Source of the DNA: Triatoma infestans
Lineage: Eukaryota > Arthropoda > Insecta > Hemiptera > Reduviidae
NCBI GenBank assembly: GCA_011037195.1
Contig: JAAEAF010001966.1
Coordinates: forward strand, 1-64,000
Direction of reading: 5' to 3'
Length of the DNA: 64,000 nt
Shown: in pieces, positions 50,701 through 57,595 of the stretch
Numbering within the stretch: the first letter of the stretch is position 1
How the letters are laid out: every line of letters begins with the position of its first letter
The notes under the pieces: generated by a model
Told to the model about the DNA's origin: nothing
What the model saw: the letters and a program-made list of their open reading frames with translations, nothing else
Database searches by the model: none
Program-made: the position numbers and the translations under genes

Positions 50701-53700
50701 TGATAAGGTGGCTGCATCTCCTTTTTTAAGGCCTGAGCCCTTTTCCGGAGTCAGCGACCAGGTATTCTTGGAAGAAACCAAGAAAGAGGCGGTGGCGAAA
50801 AGAGTACGTCTCTGGAACACCCCCCCCCCCCCGGGACTGAGGCAGGCCAAGGTCTATCGGAGAGGTTACAACCAGGAAAGGACGAAGACCTGCATCAGCC
50901 TGAAGATATGGGGCACTGCAGACTTCAGGGGATACCTGAAGGAGCTTGTCCTAGAAGATAATGGCACATGCAGATTCTGTGGGGAGATGGAAGAAACTCC
51001 AATACATTTCCTCACCGATTGTGATGCCGTCATCCTAAGAAGAATCAACAGCCCGGGTTGTTACCAGGTGGGGAATACCCTCCCTAAAACTCTCCAAGAT
51101 TTTGGGATTCCTTAGGAAGCTGAACTTGGAGGGGGTGCTGTAGACGAATAAGCTCACCTACGGGTACCAAAGGGGGTACAATAGATCACCTAATGTTGCA
51201 GTACGTGTACCCCCCGCAAAAATATATAGAGATAAATTCGACCAAAAATCAAAGTTACTTACTTATGTCGATGCTCTTTGTGCCTTAGTTGCAATCCTTT
51301 TACAAGTTTATCCAAACTTTTGGAATAGTCTAATTCAACTTCAGCTCTACGTCTAAAAAATTCTTGTAGCTCTGAAACAATGGCCACTTGTGTTTCCATA
51401 CGCGTATCTAAACATCTCAGCTGTTCTGCTAACTGTAACCTAATATCTGAAACAATGAATCAACAAAAGGTTATGTAAAATGCAAAAAAATAATCAGATG
51501 TGAAACGCTTAGTCTGTCATGCTTCCAGCTATCCCTATGGATGAGCTAGTGGGTTATGGCTCAGTGGGTTGTCGGCAGTCTATGATGGCCATTGAGAGGT
51601 CCAGACAGGGTTATTAGTGGAGATATTGCTGGGTATTTCATGGGAATCTGTCTCAGGCCTCTATTTGGATCCCTTAGATACTTTGGATACCCACATTGTG
51701 GTTTAAGGAGACACCTATACGCAATTGGGCTCAAGCCACACCCTTTTTAAATATAGTCTTTGAGACAGAATAAAAAACTATTATCAGTCTTACGATAGTT
51801 TGCTTGGGTTTTGAGAAAACTAGGCTACTAGGGACCTTTTTGGTCGGAACAGGTTATTTGTGGAAGAGGTTAGGCTATTTCACTTTCAAGGTTTTGGTCC
51901 GATTTGCACGCAAGGGGTATCTGTCTCATGCAGTTACTTGGGGAGTAACGACCCCAAGGGTTTACAAAGCTCAGTACTCCAGGCACTTTGTCAGAACTCT
52001 ACCCTTTACAGACAAGAGATAAACACAGTATACAAACTAGGATCTCCGTTCCTAGATAATTGGCGTAAGCGAAGGAAGAAAGAAAGGAAGGAAGGTAGTG
52101 CGCTGGACTAGCAACGCGGAGATCCCCGGGTTCGAATCCAGCATACTGCCCTAAGATTTTCTCTTGCTAGGAGCCTCTACAGCTCACTGTCCGGTGATGG
52201 CCAGTGTTGTGTCTGTAGAATACTGCTCTGAGACCGTCATCGCAATGAGAAGGCTCCCAAGGGCACAATAGATCTTTAAGGAAGCGACGTGACAATTCTA
52301 GCTGTGTGTGGTCCAGGCGTTATCATGCATTAGCAACTTCTCAAACATACGATCATTGCGCCATTTTTTTTTTCAACAACAATTAACTCGTTGCGGGCCT
52401 CTTAACTTATCACCCCCACACCACGATTGTCGTAGAAAAGGAGCACTTCCGCTAGTACTACATTGAATGAAGTTACGTTCTCCTACCCTTTTCCACACAA
52501 AATTCGACCGTTAGAAAAATACCGATGCTGTTTGGCAAAAAAAAACAAACCTAACCTGCTTACACGATGATTCCCTGGTTAGTACTGAACCTGATACTGG
52601 TCTTCTGCCCAGTTTCACAGCTCACGATGACTAACGCCGAACTTGTAATAAATTATCCCCTGAACTCTATAAGAAACCGATTGCGTAGTACTGAAAGCGA
52701 AAGAAATCGGCCCTAAAAAAAATGTACGAAGTTTGCTCGATGAATTGCAAAATGTGGCAGACCCTAAATATTCTGCTACGTATCGTATGTCTGTCGCAGA
52801 CGCAGAAAGCCACACCACACTAAATGAATGTCTCAATTGTTTTTAGAAAGTTAATAGTTGTTTGTGATTAAAGTATTGTGAAATCATTAGATTAAGTAGT
52901 AAAATCATTTATATTAGTTATAAAACATAAATATATCACAAAGCAGGTACAAAGTATATAGTTATATTTCACTAAATAGAAAAATAACAAAAATAAAATA
53001 AAAAAATGACAGAACTAACGCCTTACTAAAATATAGATCTAACCAAAATTAACAGACAAATTAAATAAAAGATTACTTTGATTCCTTTGAACATCAAAGT
53101 ATTTCGAGCCACAAAATTTGAACTACTCAAACCACCCAAAGTATTTTAGACAAAATGAATTCTATTAATTATTGCCGTTTTTTTTACTTCATACAAAAGT
53201 CAATCATCAACTAAACGAAGTTCCACTGGCCTGGGAGCCTTGGACAACAGATTTGTGATTCGACAAAAAATACGACACAAATAAAATCGCCCAACTCGAT
53301 ACGTAAATAAGAACTTTTTGTAAAATCCAAATTCCATTCTTACGCGAAATAGTCAAATTACGATTAATTCCCTTTTATTACAGACAAAAAAATGATTTGA
53401 AGTTAAATTTTCTTATAATATTTTCTACGAGCCATATGGTTTTCCCCTTCTAATTTCCCTATCTTTAACCGAAACGTCCAAGAATAAACAATCTATAACA
53501 AGGGGTATAATGTAAATGGGGTAGTTTACATTAGGAACTTCTTTATATTGTTTAATAAAGTTATTATATATTATTTTTAATTACATTAATAAAAAAATGA
53601 AAAAAAAAGAAATATGGGATAATTCTTATAAACTTACTATTAAATAAAAGTAATTTCCTGGTTGAACCCAATCTTTTAATTGGAGATTTTGTACCAATTC

Positions 53701-53725
53701 CATTACGAGTATCATCCTCGTCCAT
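32543..53725 (-). CDS. SRGAP: srGAP-family Rho GTPase-activating protein, 13-exon gene model
   Basis: Joined exons 53725-53638, 51446-51263, 50375-50210, 46861-46640, 43177-42800, 42745-42473, 40412-40139, 40034-39822, 38347-38242, 38151-37933, 37858-37788, 35254-35074 and 32738-32543 give one continuous 856-residue frame. All introns are GT-AG and every phase matches. Domain order is a 29-residue leader, an F-BAR-type coiled-coil region (about 30-430), RhoGAP (about 498-690) and SH3 (about 736-790). The RhoGAP domain contains GIFRVSG, whose Arg (about 537) is the arginine finger. Family knowledge: srGAPs bend membrane through the F-BAR dimer and stimulate GTP hydrolysis by Rac/Cdc42-type GTPases downstream of Slit-Robo at the plasma membrane. 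The order of domains and the similarity along the whole length make the family call secure. The exact start (an in-frame ATG lies upstream at 53,791) and the C-terminal end (TAG at 32,543, or splicing onward to 15,902) are less certain. The introns are heavily invaded by repeats. Confidence 0.9.
32765..33860 (+). repeat. R-family tandem partial copies
   Basis: At least three successive partial copies: CACTTCCGGTCATCTGATTT at 32,769, TACTTCCGGTTGAGGAATTT at 33,064 and 33,594, and repeated AGTGCCCTTA-AATGAATTTT blocks at about 33,165 and 33,425. The order shows head-to-tail duplication with internal deletions. Confidence 0.65.
33885..34552 (+). mobile_element. MITE-like element R, complete copy with 16-bp inverted ends
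   Basis: Starts ACTTTCTCTTACTCCT (33,885-33,900) and ends AGGAGTAAGAGAAAGT (34,537-34,552), perfect inverted repeats 668 bp apart. Internal landmarks: AATTAATTTTGTTTGGATGG, AAATGAATTTTCCCGGAG, TACTTCTGGTTGAAAAATTT, GAGCTATGCTGTTCACATAC, ATATTTCCGGTGAAAACTCG. Immediately outside the left end is the hairpin GTGTGAAACACTAACAC. No coding capacity. This is the most abundant repeat of the window. Confidence 0.75.
34399..34432. repeat. (CATA)n microsatellite within R element
   Basis: An ACATACAT run expanded from the single ACATACATAC word found in other R copies. Confidence 0.85.
34570..35045 (+). repeat. R-family variant copy
   Basis: A divergent subfamily: AATCTTTCGTGTTTGATGCG and CACTTCTTGGTTAATCG instead of the standard words, but with the same order of blocks. 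Similar variants occur at 18,660-19,060, 21,380-21,620, 22,400-22,540, 31,960-32,160 and 36,990-37,215. Confidence 0.55.
35074..35254 (-). CDS. SRGAP: srGAP exon 12 (SH3 domain)
   Basis: 181 nt, acceptor CTTTTTCCAG, donor GTAAGT. Encodes a complete SH3 core: AVAQYDF (the ALYDY box), RELSLSKGDSVVLY, DWWRG, and GLVPDKYI at the end. In srGAPs this domain binds the proline-rich tail of Robo and WAVE/WASP-type partners (family knowledge). Confidence 0.95.
35493..35743 (-). mobile_element. tRNA-Glu-derived SINE, copy 4
   Basis: Flanked by the 12-bp duplication TTTGAAATTTAA at 35,481-35,492 and 35,744-35,755, giving the same element ends as the 17,310 copy. Confidence 0.8.
36225..36795 (-). repeat. 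R-family copy, reverse orientation
   Basis: Reverse complement of the R order (GTATCACCATGGGATCTGAC, then CTCAACAGTAAGTACCACTT), ending in GGAGTAAGAGAAAG at about 36,775, then the GTGTGAGTGTTTCACACC hairpin. A plus-oriented variant copy begins immediately after it. Confidence 0.6.
36815..37225 (+). repeat. R-family variant copy, head to head with the previous one
   Basis: GAAATTTGGAATTCTAGCAA through ATGTATTTCCGGTGAAA. Opposite in direction to 36,225-36,795, with the poly-T and hairpin between them. Confidence 0.5.
37470..37722 (+). mobile_element. tRNA-Ala-derived SINE, tail B, with leader block
   Basis: GGGATTAACTCAGTGGTAGC, GCAACGCGGAGGTCCCGGG, body, then tail B (AACAGATCTTTCAGGTCGCA). 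It is preceded from about 37,264 by a leader block (CGCAAGGGGTATCTGTTGCA...) also found before the tail-B copies at 46,046, 52,085 and 55,012. Confidence 0.75.
37788..37858 (-). CDS. SRGAP: srGAP exon 11 (acidic linker)
   Basis: A 71-nt exon with acceptor CCTTTTAG and donor GTAAGT, joining the RhoGAP to the SH3 domain. It is Ser/Asp/Glu-rich (DVGDSPSEHIHEDLDSEV), as the equivalent linker is in other srGAPs. Phases 2-in and 1-out match its neighbours. Confidence 0.85.
37933..38151 (-). CDS. SRGAP: srGAP exon 10 (RhoGAP C-terminal part)
   Basis: 219 nt, acceptor TTTTTTCAG, donor GTAAGA. Encodes SEYSDENMMDPYNLAICFGP, including the conserved NLAxxFGPxL motif that closes the RhoGAP fold. Ends in phase 2. 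Confidence 0.95.
38242..38347 (-). CDS. SRGAP: srGAP exon 9 (RhoGAP)
   Basis: 106 nt between a poly-T CAG acceptor and a GTAAGT donor. Encodes KDLVQSLPRSVVIVMRYLFA and ends in the FLN-H junction. This is the RhoGAP helix pair that leads to the conserved asparagine region. Confidence 0.93.
38615..38705 (+). mobile_element. Foldback retroposon F1, single-arm remnant
   Basis: Only one arm remains: GGGCGAAACGCCCGAAACTGG, then GTCGATGACCAC and GAAGCAGGGTATCATGGAAA. No partner arm and no obvious target-site duplication. Confidence 0.65.
38730..38760. repeat. Hairpin junction typical of R-family borders
   Basis: Remnant CCTGAACACTCACACAC directly left of an R end. In better copies (20,021; 28,171; 33,866; 35,844; 59,075) the word is GTGTGAAACACTCACAC, a perfect 6-bp stem around AACAC, with an A-run or T-run outside. 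Confidence 0.5.
38761..39404 (+). mobile_element. MITE-like element R, copy in srGAP intron
   Basis: Ends ACTTTCTCTTATTCCA (38,761) and AGAAGTACGAGAAAGT (39,404), same internal order as the 33,885 copy; 644 bp. Confidence 0.7.
39822..40034 (-). CDS. SRGAP: srGAP exon 8 (RhoGAP, arginine finger)
   Basis: 213 nt, acceptor after a T-rich tract, donor GTAAGT. Encodes HHQGIFRVSGSQVEINNF, with the catalytic arginine in GIFRVSG, then NSVAGVLKLYLRELREPLFP, a hallmark RhoGAP block. Confidence 0.95.
40139..40412 (-). CDS. SRGAP: srGAP exon 7 (linker and start of RhoGAP)
   Basis: 274 nt, acceptor TTATTTGCAG, donor GTAAGT, ends one base into a Gly codon. A proline-rich linker is followed by KLFGGSLEEYIESTGHDIPL, the opening of the RhoGAP domain. 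Confidence 0.93.
41247..41481 (+). mobile_element. tRNA-Ala-derived SINE, tail C
   Basis: GGGATTAGCTAAATGGTTAGC and GGTTCGAGTCCAG, body, then GGGCGCCAATGACCATAGAT and GACGCGCCTTAAATTAAAA. Same family as 2,212 and 43,258. Confidence 0.75.
41970..42250. mobile_element. Foldback element F3 in srGAP intron
   Basis: Inverted arms at about 41,990-42,118 and 42,135-42,245. The inner part contains AGCAAATTCACCAAGTTCGTG and its complement. The left arm, read on the minus strand, has CUGAAGU-U-GGAU-GAAA-AUCC-GUA-ACCGGU-C, a one-to-two-base departure from the hammerhead core seen in F1. Confidence 0.65.
42473..42745 (-). CDS. SRGAP: srGAP exon 6 (end of F-BAR)
   Basis: 273 nt (91 codons), acceptor TATTTCCAG and donor GTAAGT. 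Encodes a helix followed by LQMLTVKDYDWSGYFGEN and the HETEEFYLT segment that closes the extended F-BAR region. Confidence 0.92.
42800..43177 (-). CDS. SRGAP: srGAP exon 5 (F-BAR)
   Basis: 378 nt (126 codons), phase 0 at both ends, acceptor TTGTTTCAG and donor GTAAGT. Contains KALKARNEYMLCIEASNATL and YYVDDLSDLIDCMDLGFH, the most conserved F-BAR segment of srGAPs. Reading on past the donor would join it in frame to the next exon through a 54-nt intron without a stop, so retention of that intron would keep the frame. Confidence 0.93.
43258..43502 (-). mobile_element. tRNA-Ala-derived SINE, tail C
   Basis: Minus-strand copy between exons 4 and 5 of srGAP, with head GAACCCGGGTCCTTCGCGTG on the plus strand and tail C next to poly-A. 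Confidence 0.7.
43660..44315. mobile_element. Foldback element F4 interrupted by another repeat
   Basis: Inverted arms at about 43,665-43,790 and 44,205-44,315 (TGTCGAAACGT plus AAGGAAACACTG in each). Between them lies a minus-oriented MITE-like R copy (43,850-44,150), so the arms were probably closer before that insertion. The arm ends carry a degenerate hammerhead-like pattern (UUGAUAA...GUC-GAA-ACGU). Confidence 0.6.
43835..44150 (-). repeat. R-family copy nested in foldback F4
   Basis: TTTCTCTTACTCCTAAAGTA at the left, then GAGTTTTCACCGGAAATG, AAATCGTAGAAAGTTCAAAC and CAACCGGAAGTACCACTTTA. It separates the two arms of F4. Confidence 0.6.
44970..45950 (-). pseudogene. LINE RNase H region with several frameshifts (srGAP intron)
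   Basis: Read on the minus strand across three frames: a VGAGVYGG-like start of RNase H near 45,760, an FQAELVALQHCAKEIIRQCL block near 45,660, GNERADTLAREG near 45,500, then an LIVGLLIGHCRLNTCRLRGM knuckle-proximal block near 45,230. High GC relative to its surroundings. Confidence 0.65.
46046..46290 (+). mobile_element. tRNA-Ala-derived SINE, tail B
   Basis: GGGATTAGCTCAGGGGTAGC, GACTAGCAGCGCGCAGGTCC, body, tail B (ATCTTTCAGGTCACAGTGCA). A short piece of the leader block is present at 45,968-46,030. Confidence 0.75.
46640..46861 (-). CDS. SRGAP: srGAP exon 4 (F-BAR)
   Basis: 222 nt (74 codons), phase 0 at both ends, acceptor TTTTTAG and donor GTAGGT. Encodes CREICCEMHDEIFRVLHELQ and then a charged helix with KLRLAEAQRAK, consistent with the coiled-coil F-BAR region. 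Confidence 0.92.
47078..47187 (+). repeat. tRNA-like repeat head (third tRNA-derived family)
   Basis: GGTCGTTGTCGGTGTAGTGG (A-box-like) and CCCCGGTTCGAGTCCCGCG (B box) are spaced as in a tRNA, but the acceptor and anticodon stems do not fold well. Split by the foldback retroposon at 47,201-47,432; the remainder continues at 47,446. Confidence 0.5.
47201..47432 (-). mobile_element. Foldback retroposon F1, copy 4 (reverse orientation)
   Basis: Carries the complete tail end at the left (TTGTTGTGGTTGGTTCC) and a shortened far arm. The 13-bp target-site duplication AGTAAAGTAGGTG lies at 47,188-47,200 and 47,433-47,445. It is inserted in a tRNA-like repeat. Confidence 0.8.
47829..48085 (+). mobile_element. 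tRNA-Ala-derived SINE, tail A
   Basis: The best-preserved head in the window: GGGATTAGCTCAGTGGTAGC, GCGCTGGACTAGCAACGCGG, GACCCGGGTTCGAG. The 3' tail is TTGGGGTAGCTATATAGTCC to CCCTCCCCGCAGACAATAAA. Confidence 0.8.
48095..48980. other. Unclassified GC-richer stretch in srGAP intron
   Basis: Moderately GC-rich, with short open frames on the minus strand (for example NWHVACEGLGDGG near 48,540). It looks like a decayed transposon open frame, but I cannot assign it to a family. Confidence 0.35.
49012..49700 (-). pseudogene. R1/LOA-like LINE 3' end, second copy (srGAP intron)
   Basis: Closely related to 862-1,740: RHNKVRFWCGVPEHKGIKGN, NELADQLARNGANTLFCGP, then CRLSQEEEYETASDLLLDC. Two frameshifts near 49,380 and 49,640. 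Same 3' terminus (AGAATGACACCCG). Confidence 0.8.
50210..50375 (-). CDS. SRGAP: srGAP exon 3 (F-BAR)
   Basis: 166 nt between a CTTTTGTAG acceptor and a GTAAAT donor. Encodes the F-BAR stretch containing CWQELVDQTRTLSRDHAALS, matching the conserved CW...LVxQTR...DHAxL block of the family. Ends in phase 0. Confidence 0.92.
50640..51190 (+). pseudogene. LINE C-terminal fragment with zinc-knuckle (srGAP intron)
   Basis: The plus frame 50,708-51,115 contains TKTCISLKIWGTADFRGYLK and CRFCGEMEETPIHFLTDC, the C-x2-C-H-C knuckle of R1/Jockey-like elements. A run of 15 C bases at 50,820-50,834 may be an error or a slippage site. Confidence 0.7.
51263..51446 (-). CDS. SRGAP: srGAP exon 2 (F-BAR, first helices)
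   Basis: Acceptor TTGTTTCAG and donor GTAAGT enclose 184 nt. The product reads IRLQLAEQLRCLDTRMETQ, then a segment containing LQEFFRRRAEVELDYSKSLDKL, which is the classic FCH/F-BAR opening of srGAPs. It ends two bases into a codon. Confidence 0.93.
51520..51890 (+). pseudogene. Degenerate LINE C-terminus related to 19,440-19,902
   Basis: Shares CCACATTGTGGTTTAAGGAG and the following HLY-like block with 19,630. Stops in all frames. Followed directly by the leader block of a tRNA-Ala SINE. Confidence 0.55.
52085..52285 (+). mobile_element. tRNA-Ala-derived SINE, tail B, head truncated
   Basis: The A box is replaced by a GAAGGAAGG run, but GCGCTGGACTAGCAACGCGG and GGGTTCGAATCCAGC remain, then body and tail B. 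Preceded by the leader block from about 51,905. Confidence 0.65.
52300..53637. other. First intron of srGAP, no recognisable element
   Basis: Between exon 1 and the SINE at 52,085. Unique-looking AT-rich sequence without identified repeats or ORFs of note. Confidence 0.5.
53638..53725 (-). CDS. SRGAP: srGAP exon 1 (start, N-terminal leader)
   Basis: Opens with ATG and encodes 29 residues beginning MDEDDTRNG and ending STRKLLLFN, then stops at a strong GTAAGT donor in phase 1. The next exon needs exactly two bases to complete the codon. In-frame ATGs also lie upstream (to 53,791), but the short acidic/basic leader looks like an srGAP N-terminus. The start is inferred. Confidence 0.75.
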
Positions 53726-54570
53726 TACAACAGAGAATGTACAACACTTTCTTGTATTAAATGGAAACGTTATGATATTTATAATAAACACCTTTCCATA
53801 ATATAATAATAATTAAATGTATTAAATTAATACCGATTTTGACGACAAACATTTAATTTAAAAAATGAATAAGAAAAAAAAGCAAAAATAAAAAAATAAT
53901 AAACACACAACACACTTTATATAAACAAAAATTATATGTACATATATTTATGTAAAATTAAAACAAACTAAATAAAAATTAATTAAACTAAATAAAAAAT
54001 TAAATTAAAACTACACAAACAGTACAACATAAACATTCAGTAGTTAATATTTTTTTTTTTTTGTTTGAAAACAGTGTTGGCATGGCCACTAAATTAAGGT
54101 GTAGGTTATTCTGTTGTTTATATATATTAAATATCTCTTTTTAAATTACAAATCTTTATTTATAATTATTTAAAAAAAAAAAATATTAAAATATTTATTG
54201 TATGTATAAAATATTAAGTTTTTTTAATATTAATTAAAAAAGTAACTTAACTGAAGTAATTTAACTAAAAGAGGACCTCTCTCAACAGCAACTTATAATT
54301 TTTACTTAATGTTTACTTGTCTGCAACTTTCTATCAATTGGAGGAATCTATAAACATAATAAACTGACTATTTTGAGGAAACCATACACTCTCGCCCCCA
54401 ATCACAATTCCCAAAAACCTCTTTAAATCAACTTTCTCCGAAAAAAAAATGCACCCAATAAAAGTGATGATGATACGTAACTGTATTCATAGTCAGTATA
54501 ATAAATTAAAGAAAACCCTATAACTTCAGTAAAAAGCTTAGAATTTGGACAACATAAATTTAATATTAAT
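53726..54570. other. AT-rich upstream region of srGAP
   Basis: Upstream of the exon 1 ATG on the minus strand. Dense A/T runs and a R-family remnant at 54,340-54,540. It may contain the 5' UTR and promoter, but no specific element stands out. Confidence 0.4.
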
Positions 54571-54587
54571 TAATTATTATTTTAATC

Positions 54588-54816
54588 ATCAGAGACATTC
54601 CGTGGTGGCCTGCTTCATTTTGTGGTCATCGATCGGTGTCGGGCGTTCGCCCATCCTCAGGATGAGTTTGTCGGATAGTGTGATAACACAGACTTGCACA
54701 GAGCAAATTCAGTTTATACACTGTTTATACACCGGTCGATGACCACAAAATGAAGCAGGCTACCACGGAAAATGTCTCTGATGATTTCCAGCTCTGCGGA
54801 ACCAACCACCTCAACA
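54588..54816 (+). mobile_element. Foldback retroposon F1, copy 5
   Basis: Flanked by ATTATTTTAATC (54,576-54,587) and ATTATTTTAGTC (54,817-54,828). The right arm is shortened: the loop and inner arm are deleted. Confidence 0.75.
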
Positions 54817-55011
54817 ATTATTTTAGTCTGTTGCATGCAGTTACTTGAAAGGTAGCGACCCCACAAGTTACCACAGCTCAGTACTCCATGCACTTCATTA
54901 GACAGTACACAATACACTTAAACTACATACGCTCTACACTTTACAAACCAGGACAAACATAGTACACAAACTCGAGTCTCCGTCCCCAGTTAATTGGCGA
55001 AAGCCAAGGAA

Positions 55012-55250
55012 GAAGGAAACGATTACCTCAGTGGTAGCGCGCCGGACTAGCAACGCGGAGGTCCCGGGTTCGAATTAAGCATGCTACCCTTAGATTTTTT
55101 TCTTCCTACGAGCCTCTACAACTCCCTGTCTGGTAATGGGCAGTGTTGTGTCTGTAGCTAGAGAACACTGCTTGGAGGCCGGCTATGCATTGGAGAAGGC
55201 TCCCGGGGGAATAGATCTTTCAGGTCGCAGTGCAATAATCCCCTAATATT
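55012..55250 (+). mobile_element. tRNA-Ala-derived SINE, tail B
   Basis: AGTGGTAGCGCGCCGGACTAG, GGTCCCGGGTTCGAATTAAG, body, tail B (ATCTTTCAGGTCGCAGTGCA). Its end touches the BEL protease fragment. Leader block from about 54,830. Confidence 0.7.
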
Positions 55251-55252
55251 TA

Positions 55253-55880
55253 AAAATTTGGACATATTTCCATCTGCATTTGGACTGCATTTTATAAGTG
55301 CCTGCACTATTTTGATATAATTTTTGACAATCAGAAGAGGGCGGCCTGTCCACTGGAGGTGCTGGCGCGGGGCGTGGGCGTGGAATGCGAGAGCGGGGGC
55401 GCTCATTATCATGAGTGGAAGCGGTGAACCGCACTCGTTTCGGGTGCGAAAGAGGGCGATAAGGCTCGTAGAGACCCAGCCGAGAGTGGTGTGAAAGACG
55501 GTCGGAGTGCGCAAGGTGGGCGGGAGTCTACCCGGAAGGAGAAGATAGGGAAGGACATTGTTCCCAAGGAGAATGTCAACATCCCCGGGTTTGTTGAACC
55601 GACAGTCGGCCAGACGAAGGTGCTTGAGACGAGCCCAACTGACCGGTAGAGGCTGATAGAGGGTATTGGGGGAATGATGCGGTCCAGTATGAGAACCGGT
55701 ACGGAGAGATGAGGGAGGCACCGGGGTGCACCAGGAAGGCAGTGGCGCGGTAATGGGAGAAGACGGAGAACGGCAGTGCGCGGCCTTTAAATTAATGCCA
55801 GTATCGCGGCGGCGAGAATTTGTCATGAGCAAGAGGCCAAACCCCCCGCCTCGCCGGTGCTCGTCGCCCTCACCGAGGAT
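55253..55880 (-). mobile_element. BEL/Pao polyprotein fragment, aspartic protease region
   Basis: Read on the minus strand. LRLADCRFNKPGDVDILLGN followed by TVFHTTLGWVS matches the protease domain of BEL/Pao polyproteins. The frame shifts after this block and the fragment ends where a tRNA-Ala SINE (tail B) begins. It is high in GC compared with its surroundings. Its orientation is opposite to the integrase fragment next to it. Confidence 0.7.
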
Positions 55881-55889
55881 GACACTGTA

Positions 55890-56222
55890 ATGGTACCGCA
55901 AAGATAATGCAACAACAGCAGAGAGAACAGAGGCCCTCTCTGTTTAACAGAGACTATTCTCTGACTTAGGCAGGCTAGAGTGGGAGAATCTGTGTATATA
56001 GCCAGTGGGAATCTATCTAGTGGATATCTATCAGATACAACCATACAACTATACATCGCATCGTGTCATATCTTTACTCACACCATTCATTCTATCATTT
56101 TCATTATAAAGTCCAGTGCAGTTAGTGTAAACTTAGCTACATTATATTAGTGTCTTCATATCTCGTTCATTTAATCAAACCTAATTTCTCTCCTCAACAA
56201 CTGGGGGGAGTGGAGATTTATC
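55890..56222 (+). mobile_element. LTR-like sequence between the two BEL/Pao fragments
   Basis: Shares with 31,594-31,930 the words AGAGTGGGAGAA and a TTCATTATA...AAAGTCCAGxCAGT block, and ends in a G-rich tract (CTGGGGGGAGTGGAG) comparable to GAGAGGGGGTG there. Probably the LTR/primer-site part of a BEL-class element joined to the integrase fragment by deletion. Confidence 0.4.
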
Positions 56223-56792
56223 CCCCCAGCCAGTCCCCATTTTGGAGGTCTCTCAGAAGCGGCAAATAAATCCGCCAAGCACCAGCTCGCCCGCGTCGTG
56301 GGTGATAAACGCCTCATTTACGAGGAACTATTCACCGTGACCACCGACATCGAGGCGATCTTGAACTCGCGCCCTCTGTGCGCCCTCTCTTCCGACCCGA
56401 ACGATCCGGAACTCCTTACGCCCGGCCATTTTCTGGTCTTTCGCCCCCTCACCGCGCCTCCTGAACGCGACGTTACCACCCTCAATATGAATCGCTTCTC
56501 CCGGTGGCAACTAACCCAGCATATCCAACAGGACTTTTGGAAGCGTTGGCGCCGGGAGTATCTTCACACCCTCCAGCAACGTACGAAGTGGCTTCTCCCT
56601 GCTACGGAGGTCGCGCCGGACACCGTCGTCATCGTCCAACAGGACCATGTTCCGTCGCGCCAGTGGCCTTTGGGCCGCATCACCACCATTCACCCTGGAC
56701 GTGACTCCATCAGCCGTGTCGCTGACGTCGACACCGTTTCCGGCATTATCCGCCGGCCGCTCGCCAAACTCTGTCCACTCCCCTTCCAGTAA
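56223..56792 (+). mobile_element. BEL/Pao integrase C-terminal fragment
   Basis: An open frame of 190 codons with no Met start, beginning PPASPHFGGLSEAANKSAKH and continuing TDIEAILNSRPLCALSSDPN and LTPGHFLVFRPL, a typical BEL/Pao integrase end. It stops at TAA 56,790-56,792, about 20 nt before a purine tract (GAGCGGGCGGG) and the presumed 3' LTR. The rest of the polyprotein is missing upstream. Confidence 0.8.
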
Positions 56793-56822
56793 CCGGTGAA
56801 GCCGAGCCTTCAGAGCGGGCGG

Positions 56823-57546
56823 GATGTTGGGTCGGTGTGTGCGTGCCTTACTACGCACCATACTCCCCCCCGAGGGCGCCCGTGCATGTGGGCGCCTTCT
56901 AGAACCACTAAGCCCTTCTTTCCTGACCACTTTCCTCCCTCTTTTTTGTTCCTTCTGTTACTTCCGTTATTGCATCATTATGCCATATGTTTCCTGTTTA
57001 TTTTTTGCCCCTTCCGCCTTCCGCTTATCTACTTATCATTCTTCTTCTAGGACGAGTTCTGTGCGCATCTCTGTGACTAACACTTATATATTTCTCCTTT
57101 CGTATTTCGCCTTGCAAGTGGTTATACGTGCCTTTGAATTGTCTGGCTTTTTATTCGCGCCTTCGCAGGACGTCTTCATTCCGCATCATCAACCTAGGCT
57201 ACCACCTTCCGCACCCAGGTTGTTGCGCCACCGTTCGCCGATTACACAGCAGCAACCAACGCCGCTGTCAAACACTTTCATCTCTCTTCTTCTACGCCCC
57301 CCTCCCTTATCTCCTTACTTCTCTGCCCCCACTCACTCCTCCACACACGTACACGCCACATCTTCCTCGATAGTCCACCTATCACCTCAGCTTCGCCGCT
57401 TGCGCATTCAACATCACCACTGTCAAGGTAAGTCGTAAAATCTTCTATGCATCTCTTTTCTGTAATCTCATTTATTGTTCATTTTTTTTATATTGAATTT
57501 CTTGGCGTACGTTTGCCACCTCGCCTTAGGTGTCTGCCGCGCAGAC
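56823..57546 (+). mobile_element. Presumed 3' LTR of the BEL/Pao fragment
   Basis: Begins TGTTGGGTCGG directly after the purine tract, in the position of the 3' LTR. The sequence is C/T-rich and non-coding, with a long polypyrimidine stretch. The right border is uncertain; a CGCAGACA end near 57,546 is one candidate. Without the 5' copy it cannot be fixed. Confidence 0.55.
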
Positions 57547-57595
57547 AAGGACTATTTTTAAAGTATTCATATGGTATTTGATCTAGGCCCGGCGC

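Noticed and set aside
50820..50834. C15 homopolymer as a biological signal
   Set aside because: Most likely slippage or a sequencing artefact within a decayed LINE.
56824..57438. 204-codon open frame rich in Pro, Ser, His and Leu
   Set aside because: It lies inside the presumed LTR and reflects its C/T-rich composition; no recognisable domain.
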